64,000 bases of DNA from Auanema rhodensis (taxonomy: Eukaryota > Nematoda > Chromadorea > Rhabditida > Rhabditidae), in the NCBI GenBank assembly GCA_964057225.1, contig OZ059898.1, positions 2,480,001 through 2,544,000 of the forward strand, in the 5' to 3' direction. The notes beneath the pieces were generated by a model, which had not been told where the DNA came from, did no database searches, and saw only the letters and a program-made list of their open reading frames with translations. How positions within the stretch are numbered: position 1 is the first letter of the stretch; each line of letters starts with the position of its first letter. The position numbers and the translations under genes are program-made. Positions 23,301 through 37,557 of this stretch are shown piece after piece.

Positions 23301-26300
23301 ATTTTTGTATCAAGTGTTTCTCAATGTAATATAGTGCATTCGATGCGGATTTTTAAGCTGCGTCGATCTGTGTTATCAGATTTGCGCTAGCTTAAAAATG
23401 CACCGAGATATCAACTGATATAAGTTCACACTTATATCCTCGATTTTCACCCTGAAAAATTAATTTTTTCGTTGAATAACATTGTCCATCGTCTTTGCCT
23501 TGAAAAATGGAATCTAAAAACATCTACTTTTTGCTAAATTATTTTGAAATTTTTCGAAAAAATTTTTGTCAAAATGTTTTTGGAAGCAATGTTGAGTGTA
23601 CATGGAAACTCAACATACACTAATGCATCATTTTTCAAACGATCATAACTAATTTTTGTATCAAGCGTTTCTTAATGTAGTATAGTGCATTCGATCCGGA
23701 TTTTTAAGATGCGTCGATCTGTGTTATCAGATTTGCGCTAGCTTAAAAATGCACCGAGATATCAACTGATATAAGTTCACACTTATATCCTCGATTTTCA
23801 CCCTGAAGAAATAATTTTTTCGTTGAATAACATTGTCCATCGTCTTTGCCTTGAAAAAAGGAATCTAAAAACATCTACTTTTTGCTAAATTATTTTGAAA
23901 TTTTTCGAAAAAATTTTTGTCAAAATGTTTTTGGAAGCAATGTTGAGTGTACATGGAAACTCAACATACACTAATGCATCATTTTTCAAACGATCATAAC
24001 TAATTTTTGTATCAAGCGTTTCTTAATGTAGTATAGTGCATTCGATCCGGATTTTTCAGCTGCGTCGATCTGTGTTATCAGATTTGCGCTAGCTTAAAAA
24101 TGCACCGAGATATCAACTGATATAAGTTCACACTTATATCCTCGATTTTCACCCTGAAAAATTAATTTTTTCGTTGAATAACATTGTCCATCGTCTTTGC
24201 CTTGAAAAATGGAATCTAAAAACATCTACTTTTTGCTAAATTATTTTGAAATTTTCCGAAAAAATTTTTGTCAAAATGTTTTTGGAAGCAATGTTGAGTG
24301 TACATGGAAACTCAACATACACTAATGCATCATTTTTCAAACGATCATAACTAATTTTTGTATCAAGCGTTTCTTAATGTAGTATAGTGCATTCGATCCG
24401 GATTTTTAAGATGCGTCGATCTGTGTTATCAGATTAGCGCTAGCTTAAAAATGCACCGAGATATCAACTTATATAAGTTCACACTTATATCCTCGATTTT
24501 CACCCTGAAGAAATAATTTTTTCGTTGAATAACATTGTCCATCGTCTTTGCCTTGAAAAAAGGAATCTAAAAACATCTACTTTTTGCTAAATTATTTTGA
24601 AATTTTTCGAAAAAATTTTTGTCAAAATGTTTTTGGAAGCAATGTTGAGTGTACATGGAAACTCAACATACACTAATGCATCATTTTTCAAACGATCATA
24701 ACTAATTTTTGTATCAAGTGTTTCTCAATGTAATATATTGCATTCGATGCGGATTTTTAAGCTGCGTCGATCTGTGTTATCAGATTTGCGCTAGCTTAAA
24801 AATGCACCGAGATATCAACTGATATAAGTTCACACTTATATCCTCGATTTTCACCCTGAAAAATTAATTTTTTCGTTGAATAACATTGTCCATCGTCTTT
24901 GCCTTGAAAAATGGAATCTAAAAACATCTACTTTTTGCTAAATTATTTTGAAATTTTTCGAAAAAATTTTTGTCAAAATGTTTTTGGAAGCAATGTTGAG
25001 TGTACATGGAAACTCAACATACACTAATGCATCATTTTTCAAACGATCACAACTAATTTTTGTATCAAGCGTTTCTTAATGTAGTATAGTGCATTCGATC
25101 CGGATTTTTAAGCTGCGTCAATCTGTGTTATCAGATTTGCGCTAGCTTAAAAATGCACCGAGATATCAACTGATATAAGTTCACACTTATATCCTCGATT
25201 TTCACCCTGAAGAAATAATTTTTTCGTTGAATAACATTGTCCATCGTCTTTGCCTTGAAAAAAGGAATCTAAAAACATCTACTTTTTGCTAAATTATTTT
25301 GAAATTTTTCGAAAAAATTTTTGTCAAAATGTTTTTGGAAGCAATGTTGAGTGTACATGGAAACTCAACATACACTAATGCATCATTTTTCAAACGATCA
25401 TAACTAATTTTTGTATCAAGTGTTTCTCAATGTAATATAGTGCATTCGATGCGGATTTTTAAGCTGCGTCGATCTGTGTTATCAGATTTGCGCTAGCTTA
25501 AAAATGCACCGAGATATCAACTGATATAAGTTCACACTTATATCCTCGATTTTCACCCTGAAAAATTAATTTTTTCGTTGAATAACATTGTCCATCGTCT
25601 TTGCCTTGAAAAATGGAATCTAAAAACATCTACTTTTTGCTAAATTATCTTGAAATTTTTCGAAAAAATTTTTGTCAAAATGTTTTTGGAAGCAATGTTG
25701 AGTGTACATGGAAACTCAACATACACTAATGCATCATTTTTCAAACGATCATAACTAATTTTTGTATCAAGCGTTTCTTAATGTAGTATAGTGCATTCGA
25801 TCCGGATTTTTAAGATGCGTCGATCTGTGTTATCAGATTTGCGCTAGCTTAAAAATGCACCGAGATATCAACTGATATAAGTTCACACTTATATCCTCGA
25901 TTTTCACCCTGAAGAAATAATTTTTTCGTTGAATAACATTGTCCATCGTCTTTGCCTTGAAAAAAGGAATCTAAAAACATCTACTTTTTGCTAAATTATT
26001 TTGAAATTTTTCGAAAAAATTTTTGTCAAAATGTTTTTGGAAGCAATGTTGAGTGTACATGGAAACTCAACATACACTAATGCATCATTTTTCAAACGAT
26101 CATAACTAATTTTTGTATCAAGCGTTTTTCAATGTAGCATAGTGCATTCGATGCGGATTTTTAAGCTGCGTCGAGCTGTGTTATCAGATTTGCGCTAGCT
26201 TAAAAATGCACCGAGATATCAACTGATATAAGTTCACACTTATATCCTCGAGTTTCACCCTGAGGAAGTAATTTTTTTGTTGAATAACATTGTCCATCGT

Positions 26301-29300
26301 CTTTGCCTTGAAAAATGGAATCTAAAAACATCTACTTTTTGCTAAATTATTTTGAAATTTTTCGAAAAAATTTTTGTCAAAATGTTTTTGGAAGCAATGT
26401 TGAGTGTACATGGAAACTCAACATACACTAATGCATCATTTTTCAAACGATCATAACTAATTTTTGTATCAAGTGTTTCTCAATGTAATATAGTGCATTC
26501 GATGCGGATTTTTAAGCTGCGTCGATCTGTGTTATCAGATTTGCGCTAGCTTAAAAATGCACCGAGATATCAACTGATATAAGTTCACACTTATATCCTC
26601 GATTTTCACCCTGAAAAATTAATTTTTTCGTTGAATAACATTGTCCATCGTCTTTGCCTTGAAAAATGGAATCTAAAAACATCTACTTTTTGCTAAATTA
26701 TTTTGAAATTTTCCGAAAAAATTTTTGTCAAAATGTTTTTGGAAGCAATGTTGAGTGTACATGGAAACTCAACATACACTAATGCATCATTTTTCAAACG
26801 ATCATAACTAATTTTTGTATCAAGCGTTTCTTAATGTAGTATAGTGCATTCGATCCGGATTTTTAAGATGCGTCGATCTGTGTTATCAGATTAGCGCTAG
26901 CTTAAAAATGCACCGAGATATCAACTGATATAAGTTCACACTTATATCCTCGATTTTCACCCTGAAGAAATAATTTTTTCGTTGAATAACATTGTCCATC
27001 GTCTTTGCCTTGAAAAAAGGAATCTAAAAACATCTACTTTTTGCTAAATTATTTTGAAATTTTTCGAAAAAATTTTTGTCAAAATGTTTTTGGAAGCAAT
27101 GTTGAGTGTACATGGAAACTCAACATACACTAATGCATCATTTTTCAAACGATCACAACTAATTTTTGTATCAAGCGTTTCTTAATGTAGTATAGTGCAT
27201 TCGATCCGGATTTTTAAGATGCGTCGATCTGTGTTATCAGATTAGCGCTAGCTTAAAAATGCACCGAGATATCAACTGATATAAGTTCACACTTATATCC
27301 TCGATTTTCACCCTGAAGAAATAATTTTTTCGTTGAATAACATTGTCCATCGTCTTTGCCTTGAAAAAAGGAATCTAAAAACATCTACTTTTTGCTAAAT
27401 TATTTTGAAATTTTTCGAAAAAATTTTTGTCAAAATGTTTTTGGAAGCAATGTTGAGTGTACATGGAAACTCAACATACACTAATGCATCATTTTTCAAA
27501 CGATCACAACTAATTTTTGTATCAAGCGTTTCTTAATGTAGTATAGTGCATTCGATCCGGATTTTTAAGATGCGTCGATCTGTGTTATCAGATTAGCGCT
27601 AGCTTAAAAATGCACCGAGATATCAACTGATATAAGTTCACACTTATATCCTCGATTTTCACCCTGAAGAAATAATTTTTTCGTTGAATAACATTGTCCA
27701 TCGTCTTTGCCTTGAAAAAAGGAATCTAAAAACATCTACTTTTTGCTAAATTATTTTGAAATTTTTCGAAAAAATTTTTGTCAAAATGTTTTTGGAAGCA
27801 ATGTTGAGTGTACATGGAAACTCAACATACACTAATGCATCATTTTTCAAACGATCATAACTAATTTTTGTATCAAGTGTTTCTCAATGTAATATAGTGC
27901 ATTCGATGCGGATTTTTAAGCTGCGTCGATCTGTGTTATCAGATTTGCGCTAGCTTAAAAATGCACCGAGATATCAACTGATATAAGTTCACACTTATAT
28001 CCTCGATTTTCACCCTGAAAAATTAATTTTTTCGTTGAATAACATTGTCCATCGTCTTTGCCTTGAAAAATGGAATCTAAAAACATCTACTTTTTGCTAA
28101 ATTATTTTGAAATTTTCCGAAAAAATTTTTGTCAAAATGTTTTTGGAAGCAATGTTGAGTGTACATGGAAACTCAACATACACTAATGCATCATTTTTCA
28201 AACGATCATAACTAATTTTTGTATCAAGCGTTTCTTAATGTAGTATAGTGCATTCGATCCGGATTTTTAAGATGCGTCGATCTGTGTTATCAGATTAGCG
28301 CTAGCTTAAAAATGCACCGAGATATCAACTGATATAAGTTCACACTTATATCCTCGATTTTCACCCTGAAGAAATAATTTTTTCGTTGAATAACATTGTC
28401 CATCGTCTTTGCCTTGAAAAAAGGAATCTAAAAACATCTACTTTTTGCTAAATTATTTTGAAATTTTTCGAAAAAATTTTTGTCAAAATGTTTTTGGAAG
28501 CAATGTTGAGTGTACATGGAAACTCAACATACACTAATGCATCATTTTTCAAACGATCACAACTAATTTTTGTATCAAGCGTTTCTTAATGTAGTATAGT
28601 GCATTCGATCCGGATTTTTAAGATGCGTCGATCTGTGTTATCAGATTAGCGCTAGCTTAAAAATGCACCGAGATATCAACTGATATAAGTTCACACTTAT
28701 ATCCTCGATTTTCACCCTGAAGAAATAATTTTTTCGTTGAATAACATTGTCCATCGTCTTTGCCTTGAAAAAAGGAATCTAAAAACATCTACTTTTTGCT
28801 AAATTATTTTGAAATTTTTCGAAAAAATTTTTGTCAAAATGTTTTTGGAAGCAATGTTGAGTGTACATGGAAACTCAACATACACTAATGCATCATTTTT
28901 CAAACGATCACAACTAATTTTTGTATCAAGCGTTTCTTAATGTAGTATAGTGCATTCGATCCGGATTTTTAAGATGCGTCGATCTGTGTTATCAGATTAG
29001 CGCTAGCTTAAAAATGCACCGAGATATCAACTGATATAAGTTCACACTTATATCCTCGATTTTCACCCTGAAGAAATAATTTTTTCGTTGAATAACATTG
29101 TCCATCGTCTTTGCCTTGAAAAAAGGAATCTAAAAACATCTACTTTTTGCTAAATTATTTTGAAATTTTTCGAAAAAATTTTTGTCAAAATGTTTTTGGA
29201 AGCAATGTTGAGTGTACATGGAAACTCAACATACACTAATGCATCATTTTTCAAACGATCACAACTAATTTTTGTATCAAGCGTTTCTTAATGTAGTATA

Positions 29301-32292
29301 GTGCATTCGATCCGGATTTTTAAGATGCGTCGATCTGTGTTATCAGATTAGCGCTAGCTTAAAAATGCACCGAGATATCAACTGATATAAGTTCACACTT
29401 ATATCCTCGATTTTCACCCTGAAGAAATAATTTTTTCGTTGAATAACATTGTCCATCGTCTTTGCCTTGAAAAAAGGAATCTAAAAACATCTACTTTTTG
29501 CTAAATTATTTTGAAATTTTTCGAAAAAATTTTTGTCAAAATGTTTTTGGAAGCAATGTTGAGTGTACATGGAAACTCAACATACACTAATGCATCATTT
29601 TTCAAACGATCATAACTAATTTTTGTATCAAGTGTTTCTCAATGTAATATAGTGCATTCGACGCGGATTTTTAAGCTGCGTCGATCTGTGTTATCAGATT
29701 TGCGCTAGCTTAAAAATGCACCGAGATATCAACTGATATAAGTTCACACTTATATCCTCGATTTTCACCCTGAAAAATTAATTTTTTCGTTGAATAACAT
29801 TGTCCATCGTCTTTGCCTTGAAAAATGGAATCTAAAAACATCTACTTTTTGCTAAATTATTTTGAAATTTTCCGAAAAAATTTTTGTCAAAATGTTTTTG
29901 GAAGCAATGTTGAGTGTACATGGAAACTCAACATACACTAATGCATCATTTTTCAAACGATCATAACTAATTTTTGTATCAAGCGTTTCTTAATGTAGTA
30001 TAGTGCATTCGATCCGGATTTTTAAGATGCGTCGATCTGTGTTATCAGATTAGCGCTAGCTTAAAAATGCACCGAGATATCAACTGATATAAGTTCACAC
30101 TTATATCCTCGATTTTCACCCTGAAGAAATAATTTTTTCGTTGAATAACATTGTCCATCGTCTTTGCCTTGAAAAAAGGAATCTAAAAACATCTACTTTT
30201 TGCTAAATTATTTTGAAATTTTTCGAAAAAATTTTTGTCAAAATGTTTTTGGAAGCAATGTTGAGTGTACATGGAAACTCAACATACACTAATGCATCAT
30301 TTTTCAAACGATCACAACTAATTTTTGTATCAAGCGTTTCTTAATGTAGTATAGTGCATTCGATCCGGATTTTTAAGATGCGTCGATCTGTGTTATCAGA
30401 TTAGCGCTAGCTTAAAAATGCACCGAGATATCAACTGATATAAGTTCACACTTATATCCTCGATTTTCACCCTGAAGAAATAATTTTTTCGTTGAATAAC
30501 ATTGTCCATCGTCTTTGCCTTGAAAAAAGGAATCTAAAAACATCTACTTTTTGCTAAATTATTTTGAAATTTTTCGAAAAAATTTTTGTCAAAATGTTTT
30601 TGGAAGCAATGTTGAGTGTACATGGAAACTCAACATACACTAATGCATCATTTTTCAAACGATCACAACTAATTTTTGTATCAAGCGTTTCTTAATGTAG
30701 TATAGTGCATTCGATCCGGATTTTTAAGATGCGTCGATCTGTGTTATCAGATTAGCGCTAGCTTAAAAATGCACCGAGATATCAACTGATATAAGTTCAC
30801 ACTTATATCCTCGATTTTCACCCTGAAGAAATAATTTTTTCGTTGAATAACATTGTCCATCGTCTTTGCCTTGAAAAAAGGAATCTAAAAACATCTACTT
30901 TTTGCTAAATTATTTTGAAATTTTTCGAAAAAATTTTTGTCAAAATGTTTTTGGAAGCAATGTTGAGTGTACATGGAAACTCAACATACACTAATGCATC
31001 ATTTTTCAAACGATCATAACTAATTTTTGTATCAAGTGTTTCTCAATGTAATATAGTGCATTCGATGCGGATTTTTAAGCTGCGTCGATCTGTGTTATCA
31101 GATTTGCGCTAGCTTAAAAATGCACCGAGATATCAACTGATATAAGTTCACACTTATATCCTCGATTTTCACCCTGAAAAATTAATTTTTTCGTTGAATA
31201 ACATTGTCCATCGTCTTTGCCTTGAAAAATGGAATCTAAAAACATCTACTTTTTGCTAAATTATTTTGAAATTTTTCGAAAAAATTTTTGTCAAAATGTT
31301 TTTGGAAGCAATGTTGAGTGTACATGGAAACTCAACATACACTAATGCATCATTTTTCAAACGATCATAACTAATTTTTGTATCAAGCGTTTTTCAATGT
31401 AGCATAGTGCATTCGATGCGGATTTTTAAGCTGCGTCGAGCTGTGTTATCAGATTTGCGCTAGCTTAAAAATGCACCGAGATATCAACTGATATAAGTTC
31501 ACACTTATATCCTCGAGTTTCACCCTGAGGAAGTAATTTTTTTGTTGAATAACATTGTCCATCGTCTTTGCCTTGAAAAATGGAATCTAAAAACATCTAC
31601 TTTTTGCTAAATTATTTTGAAATTTTTCGAAAAAATTTTTGTCAAAATGTTTTTGGAAGCAATGTTGAGTGTACATGGAAACTCAACATACACTAATGCA
31701 TCATTTTTCAAACGATCATAACTAATTTTTGTATCAAGCGTTTCTTAATGTAGTATAGTGCATTCGATCCGGATTTTTAAGATGCGTCGATCTGTGTTAT
31801 CAGATTTGCGCTAGCTTAAAAATGCACCGAGATATCAACTGATATAAGTTCACACTTATATCCTCGATTTTCACCCTGAAGAATTAATTTTTTCGTTGAA
31901 TAACATTGTCTATCGTCTTTGCCTTGAGAAATGGAATCTAAAAACATCTACTTTCTGCTAAATTATTTTGAAATTTTTCGAAAAAATTTTTGTCAAAATG
32001 TTTTTGGAAGCAATGTTGAGTGTACATGGAAACTCAACATACACTAATGCATCATTTTTCAAACGATCATAACTAATTTTTGTATCAAGCGTTTTTCAAT
32101 GTAGTATAGTGCATTCGATGCGGATTTTTAAGCTGCGTCGAGCTGTGTTATCAGATTTGCGCTAGCTTAAAAATGCACCGAGATATCAACTGATATAAGT
32201 TCACACTTATATCCTCGATTTTCACCCTGAAGAAATAATTTTTTTGTTGAATAACATTGTCCATCGTCTTTGCCTTGAAAAATGGAATCTAA
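20359..32292. repeat. 34-monomer macro-repeat, copy 2 (11,934 bp)
   Basis: This block directly abuts copy 1 and repeats its 34-class order without gain or loss. By eye I found only about four substitutions between the copies: two in the first monomer, one at 9259 versus 21193 ('aactta' versus 'aactaa'), and one in the F monomers at 19306 and 31240 ('tagtatag' versus 'tagcatag'). That implies well above 99.9% identity, although I could not align the blocks fully. The next monomer (32293) is class F, so no third copy follows. Confidence 0.9.
26326..31239. repeat. C-G1-G2n expansion in macro-repeat copy 2
   Basis: The order is the same as in copy 1, including the longer middle unit with three G2 monomers. 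The private base 'gacgcgg' in the C monomer at 29485 matches the one at 17551. The expansion therefore happened before the 11.9-kb duplication. Confidence 0.8.
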
Positions 32293-35200
32293 AAACATCT
32301 ACTTTTTGCTAAATTATTTTGAAATTTTTCGAAAAAATTTTTGTCAAAATGTTTTTGGAAGCAATGTTGAGTGTACATGGAAACTCAACATACACTAATG
32401 CATCATTTTTCAAACGATCATAACTAATTTTTGTATCAAGCGTTTTTCAATGTAGTATAGTGCATTCGATGCGGATTTTTAAGCTGCGTCGAGCTGTGTT
32501 ATCAGATTTGCGCTAGCTTAAAAATGCACCGAGATATCAACTGATATAAGTTCACACTTATATCCTCGATTTTCACCCTGAGGAAGTAATTTTTTCGTTG
32601 AATAACATTGTCCATCGTCTTTGCCTTGAAAAATGGAATCTAAAAACATCTACTTTTTGCTAAATTATTTTGAAATTTTTCGAAAAAATTTTTGTCAAAA
32701 TGTTTTTGGAAGCAATGTTGAGTGTACATGGAAACTCAACATACACTAATGCATCATTTTTCAAACGATCATAACTAATTTTTGTATCAAGCGTTTCTTA
32801 ATGTAGTATAGTGCATTCGATCCGGATTTTTAAGATGCGTCGATCTGTGTTATCAGATTTGCGCTAGCTTAAAAATGCACCGAGATATCAACTGATATAA
32901 GTTCACACTTATATCCTCGATTTTCACCCTGAAGAAATAATTTTTTCGTTGAATAACATTGTCCATCGTCTTTGCCTTGAAAAAAGGAATCTAAAAACAT
33001 CTACTTTTTGCTAAATTATTTTGAAATTTTTCGAAAAAATTTTTGTCAAAATGTTTTTGGAAGCAATGTTGAGTGTACATGGAAACTCAACATACACTAA
33101 TGCATCATTTTTCAAACGATCATAACTAATTTTTGTATCAAGCGTTTTTCAATGTAGTATAGTGCATTCGATGCGGATTTTTAAGCTGCGTCGAGCTGTG
33201 TTATCAGATTTGCGCTAGCTTAAAAATGCACCGAGATATCAACTGATATAAGTTCACACTTATATCCTCGAGTTTCACCCTGAGGAAGTAATTTTTTTGT
33301 TGAATAACATTGTCCATCGTCTTTGCCTTGAAAAATGGAATCTAAAAACATCTACTTTTTGCTAAATTATTTTGAAATTTTTCGAAAAAATTTTTGTCAA
33401 AATGTTTTTGGAAGCAATGTTGAGTGTACATGGAAACTCAACATACACTAATGCATCATTTTTCAAACGATCATAACTAATTTTTGTATCAAGCGTTTCT
33501 TAATGTAGTATAGTGCATTCGATCCGGATTTTTAAGATGCGTCGATCTGTGTTATCAGATTTGTGCTAGCTTAAAAATGCACCGAGATATCAACTGATAT
33601 AAGTTCACACTTATATCCTCGATTTTCACCCTGAAGAATTAATTTTTTCGTTGAATAACATTGTCTATCGTCTTTGCCTTGAGAAATGGAATCTAAAAAC
33701 ATCTACTTTCTGCTAAATTATTTTGAAATTTTTCGAAAAAATTTTTGTCAAAATGTTTTTGGAAGCAATGTTGAGTGTACATGGAAACTCAACATACACT
33801 AATGCATCATTTTTCAAACGATCATAACTAACTTTTGTATCAAGCGTTTTTCAATGTAGTATAGTGCATTCGATGCGGATTTTTAAGCTGCGTCGAGCTG
33901 TGTTATCAGATTTGCGCTAGCTTAAAAATGCACCGAGATATCAACTGATATAAGTTCACACTTATATCCTCGATTTTCACCCTGAAGAAATAATTTTTTT
34001 GTTGAATAACATTGTCCATCGTCTTTGCCTTGAAAAATGGAATCTAAAAACATCTACTTTTTGCTAAATTATTTTGAAATTTTTCGAAAAAATTTTTGTC
34101 AAAATGTTTTTGGAAGCAATGTTGAGTGTACATGGAAACTCAACATACACTAATGCATCATTTTTCAAACGATCATAACTAATTTTTGTATCAAGCGTTT
34201 CTTAATGTAGTATAGTGCATTCGATCCGGATTTTTAAGATGCGTCGATCTGTGTTATCAGATTTGCGCTAGCTTAAAAATGCACCGAGATATCAACTGAT
34301 ATAAGTTCACACTTATATCCTCGATTTTCACCCTGAAGAATTAATTTTTTCGTTGAATAACATTGTCCATCGTCTTTGCCTTGAAAAATGGAATCTAAAA
34401 ACATCTACTTTTTGCTAAATTATTTTGAAATTTTTCGAAAAAATTTTTGTCAAAATGTTTTTGGAAGCAATGTTGAGTGTACATGGAAACTCAACATACA
34501 CTAATGCATCATTTTTCAAACGATCATAACTAATTTTTGTATCAAGCGTTTCTTAATGTAGTATAGTGCATTCGATCCGGATTTTTAAGATGCGTCGATC
34601 TGTGTTATCAGATTTGCGCTAGCTTAAAAATGCACCGAGATATCAACTGATATAAGTTCACACTTATATCCTCGATTTTCACCCTGAAGAATTAATTTTT
34701 TCGTTGAATAACATTGTCCATCGTCTTTGCCTTGAAAAATGGAATCTAAAAACATCTACTTTTTGCTAAATTATTTTGAAATTTTTCGAAAAAATTTTTG
34801 TCAAAATGTTTTTGGAAGCAATGTTGAGTGTACATGGAAACTCAACATACACTAATGCATCATTTTTCAAACGATCATAACTAATTTTTGTATCAAGCGT
34901 TTCTTAATGTAGTATAGTGCATTCGATCCGGATTTTTAAGATGCGTCGATCTGTGTTATCAGATTTGCGCTAGCTTAAAAATGCACCGAGATATCAACTG
35001 ATATAAGTTCACACTTATATCCTCGATTTTCACCCTGAAGAAATAATTTTTTCGTTGAATAACATTGTCCATCGTCTTTGCCTTGAAAAAAGGAATCTAA
35101 AAACATCTACTTTTTGCTAAATTATTTTGAAATTTTTCGAAAAAATTTTTGTCAAAATGTTTTTGGAAGCAATGTTGAGTGTACATGGAAACTCAACATA

Positions 35201-37557
35201 CACTAATGCATCATTTTTCAAACGATCATAACTAATTTTTGTATCAAGCGTTTTTCAATGTAGTATAGTGCATTCGATGCGGATTTTTAAGCTGCGTCGA
35301 GCTGTGTTATCAGATTTGCGCTAGCTTAAAAATGCACCGAGATATCAACTGATATAAGTTCACACTTATATCCTCGATTTTCACCCTGAAGAAATAATTT
35401 TTTTGTTGAATAACATTGTCCATCATCTTTGCCTTGAAAAATGGAATCTAAAAACATCTACTTTTTGCTAAATTATTTTGAAATTTTTCGAAAAAATTTT
35501 TGTCAAAATGTTTTTGGAAGCAATGTTGAGTGTACATGGAAACTCAACATACACTAATGCATCATTTTTCAAACGATCATAACTAATTTTTGTATCAAGT
35601 GTTTCTCAATGTAATATAGTGCATTCGATGCGGATTTTTAAGCTGCGTCGATCTGTGTTATCAGATTTGCGCTAGCTTAAAAATGCACCGAGATATCAAC
35701 TGATATAAGTTCACACTTATATCCTCGATTTTCACCCTGAAAAATTAATTTTTTCGTTGAATAACATTGTCCATCGTCTTTGCCTTGAAAAATGGAATCT
35801 AAAAACATCTACTTTTTGCTAAATTATTTTGAAATTTTCCGAAAAAATTTTTGTCAAAATGTTTTTGGAAGCAATGTTGAGTGTACATGGAAACTCAACA
35901 TACACTAATGCATCATTTTTCAAACGATCATAACTAATTTTTGTATCAAGCGTTTCTTAATGTAGTATAGTGCATTCGATCCGGATTTTTAAGATGCGTC
36001 GATCTGTGTTATCAGATTAGCGCTAGCTTAAAAATGCACCGAGATATCAACTGATATAAGTTCACACTTATATCCTCGATTTTCACCCTGAAGAAATAAT
36101 TTTTTCGTTGAATAACATTGTCCATCGTCTTTGCCTTGAAAAAAGGAATCTAAAAGCATCTACTTTTTGCTAAATTATTTTGAAATTTTTCGAAAAAATT
36201 TTTGTCAAAATGTTTTTGGAAGCAATGTTGAGTGTACATGGAAACTCAACATACACTAATGCATCATTTTTCAAACGATCATAACTAATTTTTGTATCAA
36301 GTGTTTCTCAATGTAATATAGTGCATTCGATGCGGATTTTTAAGCTGCGTCGATCTGTGTTATCAGATTTGCGCTAGCTTAAAAATGCACCGAGATATCA
36401 ACTGATATAAGTTCACACTTATATCCTCGATTTTCACCCTGAAAAATTAATTTTTTAGTTGAATAACATTGTCCATCGTCTTTGCCTTGAAAAATGGAAT
36501 CTAAAAACATCTACTTTTTGCTAAATTATTTTGAAATTTTTCGAAAAAATTTTTGTCAAAATGTTTTTGGAAGCAATGTTGAGTGTACATGGAAACTCAA
36601 CATACACTAATGCATCATTTTTCAAACGATCATAACTAATTTTTGTATCAAGCGTTTCTTAATGTAGTATAGTGCATTCGATCCGGATTTTTAAGATGCG
36701 TCGATCTGTGTTATCAGATTAGCGCTAGCTTAAAAATGCACCGAGATATCAACTGATATAAGTTCACACTTATATCCTCGATTTTCACCCTGAAGAAATA
36801 ATTTTTTCGTTGAATAACATTGTCCATCGTCTTTGCCTTGAAAAAAGGAATCTAAAAACATCTACTTTTTGCTAAATTATTTTGAAATTTTTCGAAAAAA
36901 TTTTTGTCAAAATGTTTTTGGAAGCAATGTTGAGTGTACATGGAAACTCAACATACACTAATGCATCATTTTTCAAACGATCATAACTAATTTTTGTATC
37001 AAGTGTTTCTCAATGTAATATAGTGCATTCGATGCGGATTTTTAAGCTGCGTCGATCTGTGTTATCAGATTTGCGCTAGCTTAAAAATGCACCGAGATAT
37101 CAACTGATATAAGTTCACACTTATATCCTCGATTTTCACCCTGAAAAATTAATTTTTTCGTTGAATAACATTGTCCATCGTCTTTGCCTTGAAAAATGGA
37201 ATCTAAAAACATCTACTTTTTGCTAAATTATTTTGAAATTTTTCGAAAAAATTTTTGTCAAAATGTTTTTGGAAGCAATGTTGAGTGTACATGGAAACTC
37301 AACATACACTAATGCATCATTTTTCAAACGATCATAACTAATTTTTGTATCAAGCGTTTCTTAATGTAGTATAGTGCATTCGATCCGGATTTTTAAGATG
37401 CGTCGATCTGTGTTATCAGATTTGCGCTAGCTTAAAAATGCACCGAGATATCAACTGATATAAGTTCACACTTATATCCTCGATTTTCACCCTGAAGAAA
37501 TAATTTTTTCGTTGAATAACATTGTCCATCGTCTTTGCCTTGAAAAAAGGAATCTAA
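32293..37557. repeat. Fifteen mixed monomers (F G3 F J F G3 G3 G3 F C G1 C G C G3)
   Basis: This follows the macro-repeat directly. The F monomer at 32293 combines the 'ggaagtaat' 3' form with 'ttttttcgttg', an intermediate between F subtypes. The G3 monomers at 34048 and 34399 look identical and carry the 'gaattaat' form, a local doublet. Private changes seen: 'tttgtgc' at 33564, 'aactaactttt' near 33833, 'catcatc' near 35425, 'taaaagcatc' near 36155 and 'tttttagttg' near 36456. C monomers here are the last with 'aaattaat' until 45.6 kb. Confidence 0.65.

Noticed and set aside
8425-32292. Assembly artefact as the explanation of the 34-monomer duplication
   Set aside because: The copies differ at a few places (8579/8592 versus 20513/20526, the F monomers at 19306/31240, and 9259 versus 21193), which argues against simple double placement of the same reads. 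Spanning reads are still needed to exclude it.
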